40,744 bases of DNA from an uncultured Methanobrevibacter sp. (GCA_900317865.1 ONIK01000007.1:1-40744); one strand, 5' to 3'; counted from the first letter of the stretch, positions 31,887 through 40,743 are shown. Notes: generated by a model from the sequence alone, not told the origin. A program made the numbers and translations.

Positions 31887-32933
31887 CTATCTCCTTGAAT
31901 AATTCTTAGTGTTAATTCCTCGTTCATTAAGCCATTCTCTTGTTTTTCCGCGGATAATCAATTTTGATTGTTTTAATTCTTCAATGTTGTTTGCTCCAAC
32001 TAAAAACATTGCTATTCTTAATGAATCATTAAATTTAGCAATAAATTGATTTAATTCCTCTTGTGAAATTGATTTCTTTAAAAACGGTAAAGCCATACCA
32101 ACACTATCTGCTCCAAGAGCTATAGCTTTAGCAGCTTCAAGACCAGACCTTATTCCTCCGGATGAAATAACTGGAACATCAACTGTGTTTACAACCTCAG
32201 CAGTTGAAATAGCTGTTGGAATTCCCCAGTCCCAGAATAATTCACCAAAATACTTGTCTTCTGATCTGTATGTTTCAACAGCAGACCAGCTTGTTCCGCC
32301 GGCACCTTCAATATCAATATAATTTACTCCTGCATCAACCAGCTGTTTTGAAGTTTCAGCTGATATGCCGCAGCCAGTTTCCTTTGCCATTATTGGAATA
32401 TCAACCATATCTGTAATCTGTGAAATTAATTCAAGATATCCCCTAGCATCCAAATCTCCCTCAGGCTGAATTGATTCCTGAAGAGGATTCAAATGGATAG
32501 CTAAAATATCTGCATCCAAAATTTCAATGGCTTTATTGGCCAAATTTAATTGGGGAGCGCCAATATTACCTACCAATAAACAGTCTGGTGCATTATCTCT
32601 AACAACAGAATATGTATCTTCCAATTCCGGATGTTCACATGCTGCTCTTTGAGAACCGACTCCCAAAGCAATATTATTATTTTCGGCAGCAATAGCTAAT
32701 TGTTTATTAATTTCTTTAGCCGCAGGATGGCCTCCGGTAATTGCTGTTATGAATAAAGGAGAATCTAATTTTTTACCAAAAACATCTGTGGATAAATCAA
32801 TTTCATTTTTATCAACTTCAGGAAGAGCATTATGTATTAATTCTATATCTTCAAAACCTGTAGTTTTATCCTTAAATTCAACATCATAATTTTTACAAAT
32901 TAATAAATGCTCTAATTTTCTATTAGAAATCAT
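31887..32933 (-). CDS. fni: Type 2 isopentenyl-diphosphate isomerase
   Basis: A 348-residue FMN-dependent enzyme of the type 2 IPP isomerase family that interconverts IPP and DMAPP. Typical elements are GFEDIELIHNALPE near the start, SPLFITAITGGH, VGSQRAA, the helix-barrel segment MAKETGCGIS and the FMN phosphate site (SGGIRSGLEAAKAIALGAD). The protein is shorter and lacks any similarity to the unrelated type 1 enzyme. Its ATG overlaps the kinase gene stop in ATGA, showing translational coupling. Confidence 0.94.
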   Translation of the reverse strand: MISNRKLEHLLICKNYDVEFKDKTTGFEDIELIHNALPEVDKNEIDLSTDVFGKKLDSPLFITAITGGHPAAKEINKQLAIAAENNNIALGVGSQRAACEHPELEDTYSVVRDNAPDCLLVGNIGAPQLNLANKAIEILDADILAIHLNPLQESIQPEGDLDARGYLELISQITDMVDIPIMAKETGCGISAETSKQLVDAGVNYIDIEGAGGTSWSAVETYRSEDKYFGELFWDWGIPTAISTAEVVNTVDVPVISSGGIRSGLEAAKAIALGADSVGMALPFLKKSISQEELNQFIAKFNDSLRIAMFLVGANNIEELKQSKLIIRGKTREWLNERGINTKNYSRR

Positions 32934-33733
32934 GCTTTACTCCTTGAAATAACAGTTCCTTTAACATCTTCATCTTCTAAAACTTTATAAATATTATCTT
33001 CAATTTCAGCATTTATTATCTTAGATTCTATCCCCAAATCCGCTAAAAACAATAGTTCTTTAATTTTTCCAACCATACCACCTGTTACATCAACATTGGT
33101 AGTTCCTTCTAATGCGTCCAAATCTTCAATTGATGAGAATTTTTCATAAAAAACAGCATCATCATGTGTTTTAGGATTCTTATTATATACTCCATCGACA
33201 TCCGTACCCAAAACAACTGTTTCAGGGTTTAAATTTCTTGCCAAATATTGAATAATCTGATCGCCGGAAATAACGCAAAATTCCAAATCAGTATCCAATA
33301 CAACATCCCCGTAAATAACCGGAATGAATCCTTTTGATAAATAGTTTTTAAAAATATCCAAATTACCTTCAGTAATCCTTTTGGAACTGGCAGTGATAAA
33401 TGAAGAAGCAGGAATTGCAATAACAGGCAAACCCTGAGAAATAAACTCTTCACAAATAAGCATGTTTAATTTCTTAACCGCATTTTGAATTTCACAAAAA
33501 CCAATTCTTTTTTGAGGATATTCACTTTCATCAAAATCCTGACCTATTTTATATTTTTTTGCAGGAGGATGACCGAAAGAACCTGCACCATGAACTATAA
33601 TCAATTCCTTTGATGAATTATCCAGAGATTTTTTAATTTCACCGGCAATTCTTTTTAAGTTAACAGAATCAACTTCACTTTCTGGTGCATCCTTATTTGT
33701 TAAGATACTTCCACCAATTTTTAGAATAAACAT
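32930..33733 (-). CDS. ipk: Isopentenyl phosphate kinase
   Basis: A 267-residue amino-acid-kinase-fold enzyme, taking the ATG at 33733, which fits the family N-terminus MFILKIGGSIL. A GTG at 33742 overlapping the previous stop would add three residues. It phosphorylates isopentenyl phosphate to IPP, the last step of the archaeal alternative mevalonate pathway. VHGAGSFGHPPAKKY contains the catalytic His55, and VTGGMVGKIKELL lies near the C-terminus. It overlaps fni by 4 nt (ATGA) and almost touches the mevalonate kinase gene. Confidence 0.93.
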   Translation of the reverse strand: MFILKIGGSILTNKDAPESEVDSVNLKRIAGEIKKSLDNSSKELIIVHGAGSFGHPPAKKYKIGQDFDESEYPQKRIGFCEIQNAVKKLNMLICEEFISQGLPVIAIPASSFITASSKRITEGNLDIFKNYLSKGFIPVIYGDVVLDTDLEFCVISGDQIIQYLARNLNPETVVLGTDVDGVYNKNPKTHDDAVFYEKFSSIEDLDALEGTTNVDVTGGMVGKIKELLFLADLGIESKIINAEIEDNIYKVLEDEDVKGTVISRSKA

Positions 33734-33738
33734 TGAAA

Positions 33739-34701
33739 TCACATATAAACCCTAGAAGAAACTCCACGTTTAGAAAAATTGACTTTTAAAACATTATCCT
33801 GTTTTGAAATACCTTCTGAAACCTCTTTGGATTTACCTGGACAAAGGGCGATAATACTTCCGCCACCACCTGCACCGGTAATTTTAGAACCTATTGCTCC
33901 ACATTCCCTAGCAGTATAAACCATACGAGATAATTCCACAGTATTTACTCCTAAAACATCTAAAAAACCGTGGTTAATATTCATCAATTCCCCTATTTTT
34001 TTATAATCCTTTTTAAGAATAGCCTGTTTACCATAATTAGTTAAATTACCCATAGCAGTAATAACCGGATTAATAATTTTGGAATTTCTGGATTTAAGAT
34101 TCTTAACATCTTTTACCATTTTACCAGTATTACCGTGTTTTTTGGTATAACCTACAACAAAAGGAGCATTGAAATTAACATTAAATGGTTCAAAAGTCTT
34201 ATTTCTGGATAAATAAACAATCCCACCATTAGTTGATACTAATGTATCCAAAGGAGATGCAACACCCTGAACTGCCTGTTCAACCATATGTGCATCATGA
34301 GCAAGGGATTTCTTATTAAAACGAATATTATGATATCTGTATAAAGCCGCAAGGGTTGCAACAGTAACTGCAGCAGAAGAACCTAATCCGGAACCAATCG
34401 GTATTTCAGAAGACAAAGTCATAACAATTGGACTATGATCATGAACTCTATGAAAAGCTTCTAAAATATATCTAATGATACCTGGTTTTCCTTTTTTCAA
34501 AATATAAGATTTACGGCGAGTATCCAACTCTACTTCAAAATTCAAATCATAAGATTTCAAAATAGACTTATCATTATAAGATTTTTTAATCTCAACATAA
34601 GCTCTTTTATTTATCGCACCAGCAATAGCAGGTTCTCCATATACAACAGAATGTTCACCAAATAAAATCATTTTTGCCGGAGCAGAAGCAATAGCCTTCA
34701 T
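33739..34701 (-). CDS. mvk: Mevalonate kinase
   Basis: A 320-residue GHMP kinase that phosphorylates mevalonate. Motifs are APAKMILFGEHSVVYGEPA (motif 1), GSGLGSSAAV (103-112, ATP phosphate loop), the catalytic Asp in SPLDTLVSTNGG, and KITGAGGGGSIIAL (motif 3). It stands at the head of the IPK-Fni part of the archaeal lipid pathway and next to the MEMO gene. Confidence 0.95.
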   Translation of the reverse strand: MKAIASAPAKMILFGEHSVVYGEPAIAGAINKRAYVEIKKSYNDKSILKSYDLNFEVELDTRRKSYILKKGKPGIIRYILEAFHRVHDHSPIVMTLSSEIPIGSGLGSSAAVTVATLAALYRYHNIRFNKKSLAHDAHMVEQAVQGVASPLDTLVSTNGGIVYLSRNKTFEPFNVNFNAPFVVGYTKKHGNTGKMVKDVKNLKSRNSKIINPVITAMGNLTNYGKQAILKKDYKKIGELMNINHGFLDVLGVNTVELSRMVYTARECGAIGSKITGAGGGGSIIALCPGKSKEVSEGISKQDNVLKVNFSKRGVSSRVYM

Positions 34702-34709
34702 AATGACAC

Positions 34710-35558
34710 CTATTTAAAAATACCTGAAGCATAACCTACAACAGAAGTTAAATCTCCGGTTACATCACCACTTGTTTTATATTGAAAAATCTCACAGATA
34801 TGCTTGTCACACATCTTGGAAAGAGCGATAGTAGTCATAACTGGACCATAACCACACATAGTTATATTATACTGAATAATTTCCTCATAAAGCTTAAACT
34901 CATTCATGTGTTTAATATCCTCTAAAACAAAGCCATCAACTTTATTGGCTTTTTCTTGAGTGTTAAAATGGGATAAATCAGTGCTTGCAATAACGCAATA
35001 GGACTTATTTAACTTTTGAGCCGCGTCAAATATTGCTTTTGCAAGGTCATTGGAAGCTGAAAAAGATTGGGAACCCATGACAATAGGCACTATTTTAAAA
35101 TCATTGCTGAAATATTGTAAAAAAGGAAGCTGCACTTCAATAGAGTGTTCAAAAAGATGAGCATCAAAATCAGGAGATGCCGCATCTGAACATTCAATAA
35201 TTGAATCGGCAAAATCTTCATCAATTTTTACATTGCCTAAGGGAGTAATCCATTCCCCTTCATTGAAAACTGAAATTTCACTACCATAACCAGTATGATT
35301 AGGACTTAATATAATAAAAACTTCAGGAAAACCGTTTTGAACTATCTGACAATAGCCATGGGAAGCTACTGAACCAGAATAAATATAACCTGCATGTGGA
35401 ACCATAACATTGATAGGATAATCTTTACCATCAAAAGTTTTTAATTCAGGTATTAATCCGACCCCAAATTTACTCATGAAACAATCTTCAATTGTTTTTT
35501 TGAGTGTTTCTGGATTATCCGGATAAAATGATCCGGCTACAGCAGGTTTTCTTATCAT
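34710..35558 (-). CDS. MEMO1 family protein (AmmeMemoRadiSam system protein B)
   Basis: A 282-residue protein of the MEMO family, which has a fold like extradiol dioxygenases. It begins RKPAVAGSFYPDNPETL and continues MVPHAGYIYSGSVASHGY, LSPNHTGYGSEISVF, then FEHSIEVQLPFLQYF and ASTDLSHFN, with a His pattern (His in PHAGY, PNHTG, EHSIE, SHF) as in the family. The biochemical role in archaea is unknown. In Methanobacteriales the gene lies between rpsB and mvk, as here. Confidence 0.93.
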   Translation of the reverse strand: MIRKPAVAGSFYPDNPETLKKTIEDCFMSKFGVGLIPELKTFDGKDYPINVMVPHAGYIYSGSVASHGYCQIVQNGFPEVFIILSPNHTGYGSEISVFNEGEWITPLGNVKIDEDFADSIIECSDAASPDFDAHLFEHSIEVQLPFLQYFSNDFKIVPIVMGSQSFSASNDLAKAIFDAAQKLNKSYCVIASTDLSHFNTQEKANKVDGFVLEDIKHMNEFKLYEEIIQYNITMCGYGPVMTTIALSKMCDKHICEIFQYKTSGDVTGDLTSVVGYASGIFK

Positions 35559-35567
35559 TTAATTCAC

Positions 35568-36167
35568 TTAGAATTTAAGTTCGAAATCGGTTGCTTCGAT
35601 ATCTAAATCTCCATCTTCTGGAATGTCTCCTCTTTCTCTTAAGATTTGTCTTGCAAGTAACCAGTAAACTAAAGCAATAGCTTTTCTACCTTTATTGTTA
35701 ACAGGTACTGCAATATCTACAAAACTGAGTAAGTTTTCAGTATCACATAATGCAATAACAGGAATACCGTTTTGTTTTGATTCGAGAACTGCTTGTGCAT
35801 CTGATCTTGGGTCAGTTACAACAATAATTTTAGGTTCAATGAATTTTGCATAATTAGGATTGGTTAAGGTACCTGGAATGAATCTGCCAGGAATAGTTTT
35901 TGCACCAGTGATTTCACCGAATTTTTTAACAGGAGCCTGACCATATTGTCTGGTTGCTACTACTAAAATGTCATCAGGATCGTATTTTGCTAATAATTTA
36001 GCGATTTGTCTGATTCTTTCATCGGTTTTTTGAATATCTAATACGTATAAACCGTCAGATCTTACTCTGAATATATATTTTTCCATATCGCTTGTTTTTT
36101 GCTGGGTTCCAATGTGTAAACCAGCTGCTAAGTAACTGTCTAATTCAATTAATAATTCATTTGTCAT
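35568..36167 (-). CDS. rps2: 30S ribosomal protein S2 (uS2)
   Basis: A 199-residue small-subunit protein of the archaeal/eukaryotic uS2 (Sa) type. Diagnostic segments are LAAGLHIGTQQKTSDMEKYI near the N-terminus, ILVVATRQYGQAPVKKFGE, IPGRFIPGTLTNP, and the conserved IPVIALCDTENLLSFVDIAVP. AGGAGAT lies upstream of the ATG. It follows the ferredoxin gene on the same strand and is part of the archaeal S2-enolase-RpoK-RpoN-S9-L13 run. Confidence 0.97.
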   Translation of the reverse strand: MTNELLIELDSYLAAGLHIGTQQKTSDMEKYIFRVRSDGLYVLDIQKTDERIRQIAKLLAKYDPDDILVVATRQYGQAPVKKFGEITGAKTIPGRFIPGTLTNPNYAKFIEPKIIVVTDPRSDAQAVLESKQNGIPVIALCDTENLLSFVDIAVPVNNKGRKAIALVYWLLARQILRERGDIPEDGDLDIEATDFELKF

Positions 36168-36192
36168 ATTTAATATCTCCTTAAGTCTTTAT

Positions 36193-36387
36193 TTAAAAGT
36201 CATCTTCAACTTTCACACATTCTTCCGGACATACGTCCATACATACTTCACAATAACTGCATTCATCAGGGTCAACTATTTCAATTTTATCCCCTTTAAG
36301 AACTAAAACTTCCATAGGACAAACATCAGCACATTCAGCGCAGTCACTGCCTTTACATTTTGAATAATCGATAGTTATTTTTGACAT
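36193..36387 (-). CDS. 2[4Fe-4S] ferredoxin
   Basis: A 64-residue ferredoxin with two clusters. The ligands are Cys11, Cys16, Cys19, Cys23 and Cys43, Cys46, Cys49, Cys53. The first cluster has an unusual Cys-x4-Cys spacing at its start (CKGSDCAECADVCP); an extra Cys57 follows the second (CSYCEVCMDVCPEEC). It is strongly acidic and serves as an electron carrier. In this order of methanogens it recurs between the enolase and S2 genes. It starts 16 bp after enolase. Confidence 0.93.
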   Translation of the reverse strand: MSKITIDYSKCKGSDCAECADVCPMEVLVLKGDKIEIVDPDECSYCEVCMDVCPEECVKVEDDF

Positions 36388-36403
36388 ATTTCAATCTCCA
36401 TAA

Positions 36404-37648
36404 TTAAAATTGACCCATTTTCGGATTTGGAAGTTCCTCTTCAATGCGTATTAATTCGTTTAATTTAGCTATCCTTTCTCCACCAATAGCTCCTGTTTTA
36501 ATCATAGGTGAAGCAAAACCAACAGCCAAATGAGCTATTGTATCATCAGTTGTTTCACCAGACCTGTGAGATACTACAGGCACTATATTATGTTGTTTAG
36601 CTAATTTAACAGTCGCATAAGTCTCAGATAATGAACCAATTTGATTCGGTTTAATGATAATTGCATTTGCTGCATTCATTTTAATACCTTTTAATAATAA
36701 TTTTTTATTTGTTACAAATAAATCATCACCACAAATTAGGCATTTATCGCCAACTTTTGAAGTTAATTGAGCAAAGCCTTCGAAATCAGATTCGTCAAAT
36801 GGATCTTCTACATAAAACATATTGTAAGTATCAATAATGTCTTTTACAAACTCAATTTGTTCACCGGTATCTCTTTCGACACCATCTTGAGCATATACAT
36901 ATTTCTGTTTTTCTGAATTCCATAATTCAGAAGCAGCCATATCTAAAGAAGGTCTTATTTCAAGACCTAATTCATCACCAACTTCTTCACATGCCTTAGC
37001 TAAAATTTCTAATGCATTATCGTTAGTAATGTTTGGTACCCATCCACCTTCATCTCCTTTTCCACCTGTGAAATCAGAGTCTTTGGATTGGATAAGTCCT
37101 TTTAATTTTTTGTGAACTGAAGCATTAGCGAAAATTGCATCAACAATATTTTTGGCTCCAACAGGAACAACTAAAAATTCCTGAATGTCAGGTGCATTAA
37201 TACCTGCATGAGCTCCACCATTCATCATATTTCCAAGAGGAAAAGGTATTTCATTAACCCAGTTACCTCCCAAATACTTATACAATGGCATATTGGATGA
37301 AGCCGCAGCTGCTTTAGCAACAGCCATGGAAACTGCTACAGTAGTATTTCCACCAATAGCTGATAAATTTTCAGTTCCATCTACTTCTCTTAATACTTCG
37401 TCGATAGTAGTAATGTCATTGGCATCCATACCAATAAGTTCAGAAGCAATAAAATCTTCCACTTCACGTACGATAACATCCACACCACCTTCAGGGAATG
37501 AGACCACTTCCCTTGAACCGGTACTCGCTCCACTAGGTGCAGCAGCTCTACCAAAGCCGTTCCAAGTAGTTACGTCTACTTCAACGGTAGGGTTACCTCT
37601 GCTGTCCAGAATTTTTCGAACTTGGACATCTTCTATTACACTATCCAA
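36404..37648 (-). CDS. eno: Enolase
   Basis: A 414-residue enolase that interconverts 2-phosphoglycerate and phosphoenolpyruvate. The TTG at 37648 is chosen because GAGGTG lies 6 nt upstream and the protein then starts DSVIEDVQVRKILDSRGNPT. A GTG at 37657 overlaps that ribosome site and adds only three residues. Other motifs are GASTGSREVVSFPEGG, VEDPFDESDFEGF, the metal-binding GDDLFVTN, and the signature SHRSGETTDDT near the C-terminus. The upstream 124 bp before rpoK contains TATA-like AT-rich DNA. Confidence 0.95.
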   Translation of the reverse strand: MDSVIEDVQVRKILDSRGNPTVEVDVTTWNGFGRAAAPSGASTGSREVVSFPEGGVDVIVREVEDFIASELIGMDANDITTIDEVLREVDGTENLSAIGGNTTVAVSMAVAKAAAASSNMPLYKYLGGNWVNEIPFPLGNMMNGGAHAGINAPDIQEFLVVPVGAKNIVDAIFANASVHKKLKGLIQSKDSDFTGGKGDEGGWVPNITNDNALEILAKACEEVGDELGLEIRPSLDMAASELWNSEKQKYVYAQDGVERDTGEQIEFVKDIIDTYNMFYVEDPFDESDFEGFAQLTSKVGDKCLICGDDLFVTNKKLLLKGIKMNAANAIIIKPNQIGSLSETYATVKLAKQHNIVPVVSHRSGETTDDTIAHLAVGFASPMIKTGAIGGERIAKLNELIRIEEELPNPKMGQF

Positions 37649-37781
37649 AAAAAACACCTCAGTGTCAGTTGATTTATTACCACATGACCTATAGTCCTTA
37701 AAAATTAGTAAGTTTCTTTATAGAGCCATTATGGTATTTTTTATTTTTTAATAAATTTAATGGAATAAATAGATTAACTAT

Positions 37782-37964
37782 TTATTCATCATTTCTAATT
37801 ACATCTAATGGTAAAACCCCTTGAACAAGTTCCTCATGAGCAATATCAATAGGATCCAAAGAACCTTTAATTTCAACTTTTGGTTTTGCACCCATAGATA
37901 TTTGAATTGCTCTAGCTCCAAGAAGTCTAGCTTTTTCAAACCTTGTTAAGTCTTCTATTTCCAT
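37782..37964 (-). CDS. rpoK: DNA-directed RNA polymerase subunit K (Rpb6)
   Basis: A 60-residue protein, taking the ATG at 37964 because GGAAG lies about 8 nt upstream; the frame open to 37979 adds a TTG-led pentapeptide. The sequence is the RpoK/Rpb6 family: LTRFEKARLLGARAIQISMG, then PIDIAHEELVQGVLPLDVIR. It stabilises the archaeal RNA polymerase. It lies between RpoN and enolase genes, a typical archaeal order. Confidence 0.95.
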   Translation of the reverse strand: MEIEDLTRFEKARLLGARAIQISMGAKPKVEIKGSLDPIDIAHEELVQGVLPLDVIRNDE

Positions 37965-38039
37965 GAATATTACTTCCAATTAAGTTTTATTTTACCAAGA
38001 GTAATTTTATATAATTATATATCCCTACAACTTGTAAAA

Positions 38040-38210
38040 TTATTCCCATGTTTCAACATGAGAAATTAACATTCTTCTACAACAGTATCTGGTTAAACCT
38101 AAATCATCTAAAATATCTTTAGATTTTTCACCTTCAGCAAGTCTTTTGTTGTATTCATCAAAATATGCTGATACTGGTTTTCCACAACTTAAACATCTTA
38201 TAGGAATCAT
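38040..38210 (-). CDS. rpoN: DNA-directed RNA polymerase subunit N (Rpb10)
   Basis: A short gene of 56 codons. The ATG at 38210 opens MIPIRCLSCGKPVSAYFDEY, the highly conserved start of RpoN/Rpb10, and the gene ends RYCCRRMLISHVETWE. The zinc ligands are Cys6, Cys9, and the Cys-Cys pair in the RYCCRR segment. It links RpoD and RpoL parts of the polymerase. It lies 50 bp from S9 and about 75 bp from rpoK on the same strand. Confidence 0.95.
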   Translation of the reverse strand: MIPIRCLSCGKPVSAYFDEYNKRLAEGEKSKDILDDLGLTRYCCRRMLISHVETWE

Positions 38211-38260
38211 TTAAATCATCTTTTATATATTTTAATAAAATATAAAAGTACAGAATAAAA

Positions 38261-38662
38261 TTATCTGTAACTTTTTTGTTTACGTGCTCTTGCTCCAGGA
38301 CCACCGTATTTTTTAGGTTCAGAACGTCTTGGGTCACCTACTAACATGGTTCTGTCATATTGAATGAATTTTTCTTTTAAATTCATATCCTGTGACCATT
38401 GTACAAGTCCTTTAGCAATAACCATACGTGCGGCTTCTGCTTGACCCATTACTCCTCCACCAATAACATTGATGTTAATATCAACTTCATTAGCTAAATC
38501 TCCAGCTAATCTTAATGGTTCTTGTAATTTTAAATTAGCAAGTTCTGGAGAGTAAAGTTCTAAAGGAACTCTGTTGATTCTAACTTTACCGGTTCCTTCT
38601 TTAACAGTACCACGAGCAATAGCTGTTTTACGTTTTCCACTTGTATGAATAACTTTAACCAT
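38261..38662 (-). CDS. rps9: 30S ribosomal protein S9 (uS9)
   Basis: A 133-residue protein, taking the ATG at 38662 behind GGATGTGTGATT; the GTG two codons upstream is the alternative. The core segments are HTSGKRKTAIARGTV, VIGGGVMGQAEAARMVIAKGL, and the C-terminal basic tail ending RRSEPKKYGGPGARARKQKSYR in pieces, with the final KSYR contacting tRNA in the ribosome. It follows L13 by 18 bp and precedes rpoN. Confidence 0.96.
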   Translation of the reverse strand: MVKVIHTSGKRKTAIARGTVKEGTGKVRINRVPLELYSPELANLKLQEPLRLAGDLANEVDININVIGGGVMGQAEAARMVIAKGLVQWSQDMNLKEKFIQYDRTMLVGDPRRSEPKKYGGPGARARKQKSYR

Positions 38663-38680
38663 AATCACACATCCATTTAT

Positions 38681-39106
38681 CTAAAAGGTAGCTCCTAAAA
38701 GTTTGGAGATTTCACCTAATTCAATACCTTTTTTAAGATTTTTGTATTCTGCTTCAGGAACTGATTGAAGTTCTGCATCAGCATATTCAGCAGGTACACC
38801 TACAAATGCTTTTAAACCTTTGTATGCAGTTTTACCTTTTGATTTTTTGAAAGGTAACATTCCTCTTACAGTTCTTCTAAATATATCATCTGGTCTTCTA
38901 GGATATTTAGGACCTAAATCACGAGGGTTGGAGATACTTGCTCTGTCCACTCTTTGTTTGTATTTAGCATAAGCCCAATCCTTATTACCAGTTAACATAA
39001 TTTTTTCAGCATTAATAATTACTACTTCTTCGCCTTCTAAAAGATTTTTACTAGTAATACTAGCTAATCTTCCTAAAACGCATCCTTCTCCGTCAATAAT
39101 CATCAT
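38681..39106 (-). CDS. rpl13: 50S ribosomal protein L13 (uL13)
   Basis: A 141-residue archaeal uL13. It contains DGEGCVLGRLASITSKNLL, VVIINAEKIMLTG, and RTVRGMLPFKKSKGK, all typical of the family. The first of two adjacent ATG codons is used, GGTG standing 5 nt upstream; the second would remove one residue. It lies between L18e and S9 genes as in most archaea. Confidence 0.96.
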   Translation of the reverse strand: MMIIDGEGCVLGRLASITSKNLLEGEEVVIINAEKIMLTGNKDWAYAKYKQRVDRASISNPRDLGPKYPRRPDDIFRRTVRGMLPFKKSKGKTAYKGLKAFVGVPAEYADAELQSVPEAEYKNLKKGIELGEISKLLGATF

Positions 39107-39119
39107 GTTAACACCCTAT

Positions 39120-39494
39120 TTATTCAATGATCCTAATGTTTGATCCTTTAGGATTAGTTTCGATTATCTCATCAATTGAGATGCATTCCCCACCAGCACT
39201 TTCAATTTTTTCCTGTGCTTTAGCTGAGAATTTTAATGCTACAACATTTACTTTTTTGTCTAATTCGCCATTAGATAAAACTTTACCAGGTACTAAAATA
39301 GTTTCATCTGCTTCAGCATGTCTATTAATATTAGATAAGTTTACTTCTGCAGTTCTCCTATTTGACCTACTAAGTCTACTAGCAACATCTTTCCAAATAG
39401 CTGCATCTTCACTTTTTGATTGTTTATTAAGTTTATTAATAAGTTCAATAAGGTTAGGATTAGTTTTGATAATTTTCTTACTCCTCCTTCTCAC
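39120..39494 (-). CDS. rpl18e: 50S ribosomal protein L18e (start uncertain)
   Basis: The protein begins KKIIKTNPNLIELINKL and goes on AIWKDVASRLSRSNRRTAEV and VPGKVLSNGELDKKVNVVALKFS, the archaeal L18e family. The last canonical in-frame start before KTNP is GTG at 39494 (124 residues). However, the only strong ribosome site, AAGGAGG at 39483-39489, lies downstream of that GTG. An ATT codon at 39473 is 9 nt after AAGGAGG and would give the usual short N-terminus (IIKTNP). The ATG at 39524 overlaps rpoD by 47 nt and is unlikely. Confidence 0.9.
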   Translation of the reverse strand: MRRRSKKIIKTNPNLIELINKLNKQSKSEDAAIWKDVASRLSRSNRRTAEVNLSNINRHAEADETILVPGKVLSNGELDKKVNVVALKFSAKAQEKIESAGGECISIDEIIETNPKGSNIRIIE

Positions 39495-40344
39495 TAAAAC
39501 TGATAAATTTATCTGCTTTTTCACCTAATTTATCACAAGCGGTTAATAACACTTCTTTAGGAGGCATTGATCCATCAGTTTCAATTCTAAATATGAAATC
39601 ATTTTCACGATATCCTATGTTAATATAACTGTTTTCAGGTGCTCCGTTAGCAGCAGCCCTGTTAATAGAAGCCCTTACACAACTTTTACACATTGAACAG
39701 TCTGATGACAAGAAACTGCCGTCATCTGATTCTACAAGTTCACCGTCTTCAAAGACTTTGACTTTTTTTGACCTTTTATCAGATTTCAAGACACCTCTAG
39801 GACATGCATCAGCACATTCATAATCAATGTCCACTGCATCATTAAAAGTAATTTCAGGATATTGTTTGTAAGCGCAAACAGTAGTTGGCATCCATTTTAC
39901 ATGATTTTTTCCGTAACCAACTTTTGCATAAGCTTCCACATTAAGTTCTTCATCTTCTTTAAGTTTAACAATAGGAATTGTATCGTATACCGGTTTAATT
40001 TTTGAGTCTGAAGATATTAAATCCTTAGAATAAACTACCTTAGGTCCAATTTCATTTAAACTGAAAGCAATACCATTATCATGTTCAAACCAACCGTCAT
40101 CTTCCGGCAATAATAATCCTTCAATTGCATCTAAATCTGAAACCAAAGGAGTTAAACCAAGTCTATGAGCAAGTACCTCATTAAACATTGCAGAATCATT
40201 TCTTATAATATTTACATCTTCAATAGCTATTTTAGGAACATTAACCATAGCTGCTCTTCTAATAGCATTTACAAAAGGTACTTCTGCATCACGGATAATG
40301 AAAACGATTTCATCATCAGTTTGGCTTTTTACTTCTATCTCCAT
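39478..40344 (-). CDS. rpoD: DNA-directed RNA polymerase subunit D (Rpb3), with Fe-S insertion
   Basis: A 288-residue protein, taking the ATG at 40344, which has GGAAGGG upstream; the frame open to 40359 starts with TTG and overlaps the site. It is the archaeal Rpb3/alpha homologue: FVNAIRRAAMVNVPKIAIED, ALGLTPL-like HRLGLTPLVSDLDAIEG, and the C-terminal dimer strand. An inserted ferredoxin-like domain has CADACPRGVL and CSMCKSCVRA cysteine sets, which in some archaea and methanogens binds a 4Fe-4S cluster and is needed for assembly. It lies between S11 and L18e. Confidence 0.96.
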   Translation of the reverse strand: MEIEVKSQTDDEIVFIIRDAEVPFVNAIRRAAMVNVPKIAIEDVNIIRNDSAMFNEVLAHRLGLTPLVSDLDAIEGLLLPEDDGWFEHDNGIAFSLNEIGPKVVYSKDLISSDSKIKPVYDTIPIVKLKEDEELNVEAYAKVGYGKNHVKWMPTTVCAYKQYPEITFNDAVDIDYECADACPRGVLKSDKRSKKVKVFEDGELVESDDGSFLSSDCSMCKSCVRASINRAAANGAPENSYINIGYRENDFIFRIETDGSMPPKEVLLTACDKLGEKADKFISFSEKEE

Positions 40345-40359
40345 ATTAAACCCTTCCAA

Positions 40360-40743
40360 TTATACTCTTCTTCCTCTTTTACCACCAGGTCTTCCAGTAC
40401 CGTCGTGAGGAATTGGAGTGATATCTTCTATCTTACCAATTTTAATTCCAGCTCTTGCTAAAGCACGGATAGTAGCTTGTGCACCAGGTCCAGGACTTCT
40501 AGGTCCATTTCCACCAGGAGCTCTTACTTTAATATGTAATCCAATAAATCCTTTTTCTTTAGCATCATCAGCTATTCTGGTTGCTGCAGCCATAGCTGCG
40601 AAAGGTGAGGATTGTTGTCTGTCTGCACGAACAACTTTTCCACCAGACCATTGTGAAATAGTTTCAGCACCAGTAATATCTGTTACAGTAATAATAGTGT
40701 TATTGAATGATGAGTAAATATTAGCTATACCCCATTTTTCATC
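40360..40743 (-). CDS. rps11: 30S ribosomal protein S11 (uS11), partial
   Basis: The minus-strand frame runs open to the right end of the window, so the N-terminal start is outside. Visible residues begin DEKWGIANIYSSFNNTIITV and continue ETISQWSGGKVVRADRQQ, AAMAAATRIADDAKEKG, APGGNGPRSPGPGAQATIRA and end DGTGRPGGKRGRRV. This covers nearly all of a normal ~130-residue archaeal S11. It is followed by rpoD with the stop 15 bp before the RpoD ATG. Confidence 0.97.
   Translation of the reverse strand, partial: DEKWGIANIYSSFNNTIITVTDITGAETISQWSGGKVVRADRQQSSPFAAMAAATRIADDAKEKGFIGLHIKVRAPGGNGPRSPGPGAQATIRALARAGIKIGKIEDITPIPHDGTGRPGGKRGRRV

Noticed and set aside
37658..37781. Possible tRNA or riboswitch between enolase and rpoK
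   Set aside because: No cloverleaf arms, no T-loop GGTTCAAATC-like sequence and no strong helix; only promoter-like AT-rich DNA.
39495..39524. ATG at 39524 as L18e start
   Set aside because: It lies 47 nt inside rpoD, has no ribosome site and adds residues not usual in the family.
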